Assembly (NCBI GenBank): GCA_950022295.1
Contig: OX465600.1
Location: 310,001-374,000 of the forward strand
Direction: 5' to 3'
DNA length: 64,000 nucleotides
Source of the DNA: Bromus sterilis
Lineage: Eukaryota > Streptophyta > Magnoliopsida > Poales > Poaceae
Program-made: the position numbers and the translations under genes
Notes under the pieces: model-generated
The model's input: only the letters and a program-made list of their open reading frames with translations
The model's database searches: none
What the model was told of the DNA's origin: nothing
Part shown: piece by piece, positions 58,458-64,000 of the stretch
Layout of the letters: every line of letters begins with the position of its first letter
How positions within the stretch are numbered: the first letter of the stretch is position 1

Positions 58458-59568
58458 CCGCACTACGCCTACCTCAAACTCAAGATGCCAGGATCCGCAG
58501 GCGTCATCACAGTCAACGGGAGCTTCATCAAATCAGACAAATGCGACCGCGATTTCCACAAAGTCTCCGACACCCTCGGAGCCGAGCAAGAAGTCACAGA
58601 AATAGCCATGGCGACAGACAAAAGCATCTTCCCACTAGAAATCCGAAGCGAGTCAAAAGAGTATGGACGGGACTCCAGGATCGACAGCGACGCAGTCAAC
58701 CACCAGGTGCACCCGACGGACTAATGCCCTTCGGCTTAAGCAATGCAGGAATAGTACACCAGCGAATGGCGCAATCACACATGAGAAACCAGATCGGTGG
58801 AAACATTCAGGCCTACATAGATGAGATCACCACCACAATCAAAGAACTTGGACCAGAAGCAGACACAGAGGATGACAACACAGGTGAACCAGCACAAGTG
58901 GCAGCCGCAAACCCAATAGTTAATGAAGAAGCCAACAACGCAGTCGAGGAGCCAGAGCCAGTCGCACCAGAGGACCCATCTTGGAGAGAGCCACTCCGCA
59001 GGTTCCTAATCGACGGCACCCTACCACAGGACGTCGCATAAGCCAAACGCATTAGTCGGTGCTCCAAAACATTCATAGTAATCAACAGACAACTCTACAA
59101 GCACGGCAGTTCCCAGGTCCTACAAAAATGCATAGACGAGGAAGACGACAAGACCCTACTACTGGAGATCCACGAAGGCACCTGCGGGCACCATGTCTGC
59201 AGTCGAGCACTCGTAGCAAAAGCCTTTCGAGCAGGACATTATTGGCCAATAGCCATGAGAAACGCAGAGGACATCATGCGGCGTTGCATTGCCTGCCAAA
59301 AATTTGCCAGCAGACCGCACGCTCAAGCCTCAGAACTCAAGACCAGACCACCATCATGGCCGTTCGCCACCTGGAGACTCGACATGGTGGGCCCGCTCAA
59401 AAAATCATCAAAGGGAGGAAGAACCCACCTGCTAGTAGCAGTCGACAAATTCACCAAGTGGATCGAAGCAACGCCCATTACCAGCACTACAACCCTCACG
59501 GCAGCAAATCTCATCAAATCAATCACCTTCAAGTTCGGGGTACCACACAACATCATCACGGGCAACGT
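58458..59568 (+). pseudogene. Element D reverse transcriptase-integrase remnant
   Basis: Restarts at PHYAYLKLKMPGSAGVITVN (start of the Tat-type RT region) and then, with frame changes, LMPFGLSNAGIVHQRMAQ and NIQAYIDEI, where the catalytic YVDD-type box is degenerate. RNase H is deleted. The text jumps to the pre-integrase linker WREPLRRFLIDGTLPQDVA, a stop, then the integrase zinc finger (LEIHEGTCGHHV...MRRCIACQKFA). The catalytic core follows (WRLDMVGPLKKSSKGGRTHL, FTKWIEATPI, KFGVPHNIITGN). It ends before the second catalytic Asp. Integrase inserts the cDNA into the genome; this copy is dead. Confidence 0.88.
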
Positions 59569-59858
59569 CTTCGTTTGTTCTTGTTCTTGCAGGGAAACGG
59601 TCCGCGAGAGCTCTAGGGGAGATAAGGTCGACCTAGGGAAGCCCATAGCCGCCGTGCGTCCAGAATGGGTCCCTCTCGGGATTGTGGGGTTTCGGATGCT
59701 CAAAAGCATCCGCCGATTGTCTTGCGTATCGCGCTACCGGACGGATCTCCTTCGACGTGAGTTGCGATGTATCACCCCCGACGTCGAGGGTACACGTAAC
59801 GTGCTCGTGTGTCAACACTATGTAACCTTCCTGCTGTTACTATGCTGTCTAGGGCTTA
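59569..59858. other. Unclassified GC-rich segment, probable LTR debris
   Basis: Joined abruptly to D's integrase. It contains CGTTTGTTCTTGTTCTTGCA and a GC-rich leader-like stretch ending CGTGCTCGTGTGTCAACA. It could be the missing remainder of the Copia LTR at 28969 or of another element; no terminus could be matched. Confidence 0.3.
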
Positions 59859-59859
59859 T

Positions 59860-59889
59860 TTAGATGTGACATATTTATGTCACATCTAA
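59860..59889. repeat. Perfect palindrome with 14-bp arms
   Basis: TTAGATGTGACATA, then TT, then TATGTCACATCTAA. It is followed by a T7 run. It may be a minimal MITE relic (two inverted repeats with the interior lost). Confidence 0.8.
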
Positions 59890-60139
59890 TTTTTTTAGCT
59901 TTTTTGTTTGTTATTTTTACTTTTTTACTATTCCCTAACCCAACGATTTTTGTTCAATCATCGAGCATGCATGATTTACTAAAATCGTGCACACATTGGT
60001 TAAGCCTAGCGCTCCTATATTCGTTCTGGCTTACTCTCTGTAGGACTGCTGCGTGTGATCCTCTTGTAGTCTATCCTAGGTAGTAGTAGCCTAGTGGATT
60101 TGTACAATCTATCTACTCCATACCCTAGGTAGGCAGTAG

Positions 60140-60545
60140 TTTTTGGGAAATTCAAATCTGAGCCTAGGCTTATATGTTCATGCACAAGAAATTTTTGAAA
60201 ACATATATAAAAATTCTTAAAAAATACAAATTTTATTATGTTGAAAGATGCGTAGGGGCTAGATGTTTGTGTAAATTTTGACATTTTTTAAACATCTAGG
60301 AAACTCATGGCAAAAAAGATAAATTCAGTCGTGCATGAATAATATCGTTTAAAGAAATTGCAAATTTGTTTTTTTCCACGAGTTCTCCAGATGTCCGAAC
60401 TTTTTCAAAATTTGTACGAACATCTCAAACTTAAGCATCTTCCACCACAAAAAGTTGAAATTCTTTGAGCTTTTCTATGTTTTCTTATTTATTTTCCTAG
60501 GTGGAGATGCACCTGGGCATTGAATCAACGCTCCCGTAGTTTTCT
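60140..60545. mobile_element. Possible small DNA transposon relic
   Basis: The left part (AATCTGAGCCTAGGCTTATA) and the right part (GGAGATGCACCTGGGCATTG) are loosely inverted. The A/T-rich core with AAATTTTTGAAAA phrases is typical of Triticeae MITE-like elements. Ends and target duplication cannot be fixed. Confidence 0.25.
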
Positions 60546-60624
60546 ATATATGTTGAACATTTTATAAATACATATTTTATATATTTTTAAACTCACTTGC
60601 AACTATGTTGAAAGAAAAAAAATC

Positions 60625-61423
60625 CAGTTGTGAGACGATAGGCGACTTGCAACTAGGTTTGTAACAGAATCGAATTGCGAGTCAATGGGCGACTTGCAAG
60701 TGGGTTGGCCAAAAAAGTCTAGTTGCGAATCGCTGGACGATTTGTAACTGAGTTCTGTAAAAAAATAAATCTAAGTGTGAGTTGATGTGCGATTTACAAC
60801 TGGGTTGGGAAAAAAGCCCAGTTGCGAGTCGACAAGCGATTTGCAACTATGTTTTGCAACAACAAAAAACTAGTTGCAGCGAGTTGTTGTTGGGTTGCCA
60901 AAAGAAATCTAGTTGCGACTCGGTGGACGACTTGCAACTGGTCGCGAAAAAAATCAGTTGCGAGTCGATGAGCGATTTGCATTTGAGTTGACAAAAATTC
61001 TAGTTGTGAATCAATGAGTAACTTGCAACTGGATTGGCGAAAAAATTCCAGTTATGAATCGATTGCCGACTTGCAACTGGGTTTTTCAAAAAAAAAAGAT
61101 AAAATCGGTTGGATCCTTTGTTGTGTATTGAGGGCCAACTTGGAACTAGGATAAAAGTGGGTCGGGTCCCAGTTGCATATCGAGATTGGATTTACAACTA
61201 GGAAAAAATAGATTGTAACTCTAATTGCACACTAAGGATGGATTAACAACTGAGATAAAGATGGGTTGAGCTTCAGTTGTATATAAAGAATGCAACTTCA
61301 ACTACACAAAATTGATAAAAACGGATCCAACTGCATGTCAGAGATATAGTTGAATTAACTATAACAAAAAAATTAGATTGGACGTCAGTTGCATGCTAAA
61401 AATGGAGTTGCAACTAGCAGGGC
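60625..61423. repeat. Hairpin-forming minisatellite (about 48-bp unit)
   Basis: About ten recognisable units at 60625-61085 follow the pattern AGTTGCGAGTCG, 4-6 bases, CGACTTGCAACT, then an A-rich spacer such as GGGTTGGCCAAAAAAGTCT. The two half-sites are complementary at 11 of 12 positions, so each unit can fold into a stem-loop. From 61085 to 61423 further, more diverged copies occur (for example CCAGTTGCATATCGAGAT and GATTTACAACTAGG). No coding sequence overlaps. Confidence 0.85.
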
Positions 61424-62249
61424 GGAGACAGGGGGCAGCAGGGGCTAGACCCCCCCTCAACGATCGGCCCCCCTCATATCCCATGGCCCATATTAGTAAA
61501 GCCCCTTGATTTGGTGATAGGCATTCAACTGACACTCACGAAGAAATTTATTTGATCTTTAGAAAAAAGTTCATAAATTTAAAATAAATAAATGTAAGAG
61601 GAAAAAAACTAAATGGAAGAGAGAGAAAAGAGAACCCAAATATGGAAAAAGAGTGAGGGTGAGAATAGAGAATGGGGCTTGAAACTAAGACAAAGAAAAA
61701 GGGGAGTCCCATAGTTTTGTGGTCAACATTCATCTGACACCGGTAAGGAAAGTTAATGAATTTAAAAAAATATAAATGTAAAATAAATAAATAACAAAAA
61801 AGGGAAAGAAGAATGAAAAAATAAATTATTTTTTATGAATGAGAAAATAATTCATGGATTTGAAACAAAATAAGAAAAGCAAAAAAGAAATAGAAAATTT
61901 AAATAAAATAAAATAAAAGTCATCGTAAACAAAAAAATATAATGAAATGACCACGTTTTTTTTTTGCGGGGATAAAGGCCTCTAATACAATCAAGGAGGA
62001 AGATCAAATGACCACGTTTGATGCTACACATAGATAAACAAAGTGGCCAGTACGAAAAGGGTTAGACAAAAAAATACACCCTATGTGAAACAAAGACGGC
62101 ACAACTGAACAGCGATAATGATGAACAGGAACAATGATAATGACAGATGAATAGTGAACAGTCACACATGGAACAAATGACCGGCCTGAGCGACGAAAGA
62201 TGGATGCCAACCCGAGGCGTACAAAAAAGCAAAATTGTACAGTAGGAAT
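61424..62249. other. AT-rich intergenic DNA, nothing recognised
   Basis: Low-complexity A-rich sequence from about 61550 to 61950 and a poly(T) run near 61955. No gene, tRNA or element termini could be supported. Confidence 0.5.
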
Positions 62250-62879
62250 CAAGGAAGTTGCACGAATTCTGTAGCAATGAAATGGTTGAGTTTGGATTTT
62301 GCAAAGTAGCTAGTGTAAGTGGAAGACGTACATGTGGAGCAGTGGAGTTTGCATGCATGGGGTAGGGGAGGCAGGGAGTGAAGTGCGGCAACGAGTGCGC
62401 GGCGTCTTCCAGTTTTGCATCATCTCATCGTCGCCCTCCTCCCTCCCAAGCTCTCTGGCTATAGCGTGCATGCCATCCATTCTCTCACTCGGTTTGATGA
62501 TCCCACACCCACAACACCACCGGCGACCATCTAGCTCGATCGATCTCGCTGGGGTGGTGGACGGAACACACCTCCCCTCCGGCCATCCATTCATCTCCCG
62601 ATCCCGATCGATCGATCCATCTAGCGTGCATGCATGTACTCAACCAGGCCGGCCGGCGATCGATCCCCCTGCATCCATCCATCCAAGAGTGGTAGCCTCT
62701 GCCTCTGCCGTGCTGCAGGGAGAGATCGATCATCGATCCGACCTAATTGAAGAGTGTGTTGCATGCGCGCGTCAATCGAGCTGATCGTGTGGGGGAGGAG
62801 GAGGAGGAGGAGGAGGAATTGAAGAATTGAAGTCAGCTGGAGCATATATTGGTTCTGGCGCGGGAGCGGGAATCGATCG
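62250..62879 (+). promoter_or_regulatory. Upstream region and 5' UTR of the GT14 gene
   Basis: Composition shifts from AT-rich to mixed, with several CGATCGATCGATC runs and a (GAG)n microsatellite at 62794-62817 about 63 bp before the ATG. No clear TATA box at a convincing distance was found. The out-of-frame ATG at 62849-62851 opens a frame overlapping the CDS and could act as an upstream ORF start if it is transcribed. Confidence 0.45.
62794..62817. repeat. (GAG)n microsatellite in the GT14 leader
   Basis: Eight consecutive GAG triplets just upstream of the start codon. It is likely length-variable between accessions. Confidence 0.85.
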
Positions 62880-64000
62880 ATGAAGCAGCTCAAGTCTCGG
62901 CGAGGCGTCGCCGGGGACGAGGAAGCGGCGGCGGGGGTGATTGTGCCGCTGGCGCCGCGCAAGGACTGCTGCTGGTCGTCCTGGTGCCTGCTCAAGGCCT
63001 TCACGGTGCTGCTGGTGCTGCTCACCGGCGTCCTCATCGGGTTCGCCGCCAGCGCCAACATCTCCCGCTACTACAACTACACCACCACCACACTGTCGTC
63101 GTCGTCGTCGTCGTCATCGCCTTCACTCATTTCAACCAACAGCCCGACGCCGCCGACGACGATCGCGGAGCAGCAGATCAGCCAGGCGTTCATGTCGTTC
63201 GTGCACCCGGGTTCGCCGGAGGGGCACTCGATGACGGACGAGGAGCTCTTCTGGCGCGCGTCCATGGTGCCCCGGGTGGAGGAGTACCCTTACCAGCGCG
63301 TGCCCAAGGTGGCCTTCTTGTTCCTGACGAGGGGGCCTCTCCCGTTCGCGCGGCTGTGGGAGAGGTTCTTCCGAGGTCACCAGGGGCTCTACTCGGTGTA
63401 CGTGCACGCGGTGCCGGAGTACGTGCTGAACGTGTCGGCGACGTCGGCGTTCCACGGGCGGCAGATCCCGAGCAGGGACGTGTCGTGGGGGTCCATCACG
63501 CTGGTGGACGCGGAGAAGCGGCTGCTGGCCAACGCGCTGCTGGACCACTCCAACCAGCGCTTCGTGCTCGTCTCCGAGAGCTGCGTCCCCGTCTTCAACT
63601 TCCCCACGGTGTACGAGTACCTCATCAACTCCAAGCACAGCTACGTGGAGTCGTACAACATCGACGTGCCCCAGTGCGCCGGACGGTACAACCCCAGGAT
63701 GGCGCCGGACGTGACGGAGGAGCAGTGGCGGAAGGGCTCCGAGTGGTTCGAGCTCAGCCGGGAGCTCGCCGTGGACATCGTCGCTGACCGCCGATACTAC
63801 CACGTGTTCCGGAAGCACTGCACGCCGTCGTGCTACCCCGACGAGCACTACATCCCCACCTACCTCCACCTGGTCCACGGGCCCAGGAACGCCAACCGCA
63901 CCATCACCTGGGTGGACTGGTCCAGGGGAGGACCTCACCCGGCCAGATACGGCAAGGCCTCCGTCACCAGGGAGTTCATCCAGGCCATTCGCAACAACGG
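62880..64000 (+). CDS. GT14 / DUF266 (core-2/I-branching-like) glycosyltransferase, 3' partial
   Basis: A single open frame begins at ATG 62880 and stays open for 373 codons to the window edge. The layout is a Golgi type II membrane protein. It has a basic cytosolic N-terminus, one transmembrane anchor at about residues 37-57 (LLKAFTVLLVLLTGVLIGFA), a Ser-rich stem (TCG repeat at residues 73-80) and a lumenal catalytic domain from about 142. Family motifs are KVAFLFLTRGPLPFARLWER (143-162), RFVLVSESCVPVFNF (227-241) and YPDEHYIPTYLHLV (319-332). Conserved Cys occur at 235, 266, 314 and 318. Rice BC10, needed for culm strength, is a member. The donor and acceptor are not defined by sequence. 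The family length (about 400 residues) suggests only a short piece is missing. I chose this ATG because it is the first in frame and gives the expected anchor. Confidence 0.93.
   Translation, partial: MKQLKSRRGVAGDEEAAAGVIVPLAPRKDCCWSSWCLLKAFTVLLVLLTGVLIGFAASANISRYYNYTTTTLSSSSSSSSPSLISTNSPTPPTTIAEQQISQAFMSFVHPGSPEGHSMTDEELFWRASMVPRVEEYPYQRVPKVAFLFLTRGPLPFARLWERFFRGHQGLYSVYVHAVPEYVLNVSATSAFHGRQIPSRDVSWGSITLVDAEKRLLANALLDHSNQRFVLVSESCVPVFNFPTVYEYLINSKHSYVESYNIDVPQCAGRYNPRMAPDVTEEQWRKGSEWFELSRELAVDIVADRRYYHVFRKHCTPSCYPDEHYIPTYLHLVHGPRNANRTITWVDWSRGGPHPARYGKASVTREFIQAIRNN

Noticed and set aside
60625..61423. CRISPR-like array
   Set aside because: Units are diverged, spacers are A-rich and related to each other, the organism is a plant, and no cas genes exist. 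It is a minisatellite.
62849..63787. 312-codon open frame overlapping the GT14 gene
   Set aside because: It is a shifted frame of the GC-rich GT14 coding sequence with no domain, whereas the frame from 62880 shows anchor, stem and family motifs.
63132..63938. 268-codon antisense frame opposite GT14
   Set aside because: It is antisense shadow of a GC-rich coding exon; the His/Val/Arg-rich peptide has no recognisable domain.
1..64000. A novel defence or biosynthetic gene system
   Set aside because: Both strands were scanned for clustered unfamiliar coding genes. Apart from ribophorin I, GT14 and transposon remnants, no coherent coding set was found, so no such system is claimed.

Overview
This window looks like a Triticeae grass chromosome (wheat, goat grass, barley or rye type). 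The evidence is the dense nesting of LTR retrotransposons, a wheat Au-like SINE, a Stowaway MITE, an Angela/BARE-type Copia LTR, and plant intron/exon structure. By eye well over three quarters of the 64 kb is mobile DNA. Two host genes are convincing: a complete eight-exon ribophorin I gene on the minus strand (ATG 27407, stop 23945), and the 5' 373 codons of a GT14/DUF266 glycosyltransferase on the plus strand that runs off the right edge (62880-64000). Transposon family names are my recognition from memory and have not been checked against a database.

Left block (1-15.8 kb): two copies of an unusual non-autonomous LTR element with about 4 kb LTRs and only about 0.6 kb of non-coding internal DNA. 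Copy A (1-6125, minus, cut by the window edge) and copy B (7004-15658, plus, TSD GCATC) both sit in the 3' non-coding part of a minus-strand gag-protease element, 878 bp apart. Their adjacent LTRs therefore form a huge inverted repeat. A degenerate LINE (15.83-18.80 kb) and a truncated forward LTR (to 19.8 kb) follow.

Gene island 1 (19.8-28.97 kb): old transposon debris, a tRNA-Leu-like pseudogene lacking its anticodon arm, the ribophorin I gene (with a SINE and a MITE in intron 3), a 329-bp tandem duplication in its upstream region, and a NAM-associated-domain pseudogene fragment cut by a Copia LTR.

Nested block (28.97-59.57 kb): the layers can be ordered from target-site duplications and junctions. 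A Copia LTR is cut by a minus-strand Gypsy LTR (F). F is hit by a 5.05-kb Helitron (30494-35542) and by a Tat-like Gypsy element D (LTR ends TGACG...CGTCA). D's 5' LTR contains a solo LTR G (TSD TCCGC), which is itself split by the gag-protease element C (37192-43980). Further right, D is interrupted by a shared-LTR tandem of the gag-protease family (46481-58457) and resumes as reverse transcriptase/integrase debris. The gag-protease elements lack reverse transcriptase and integrase, so they would need enzymes in trans from relatives.

Right edge (59.57-64 kb): unclassified debris, a perfect 14-bp-arm palindrome, a hairpin-forming minisatellite (60625-61423), an AT-rich stretch with nothing recognisable, then the glycosyltransferase gene.
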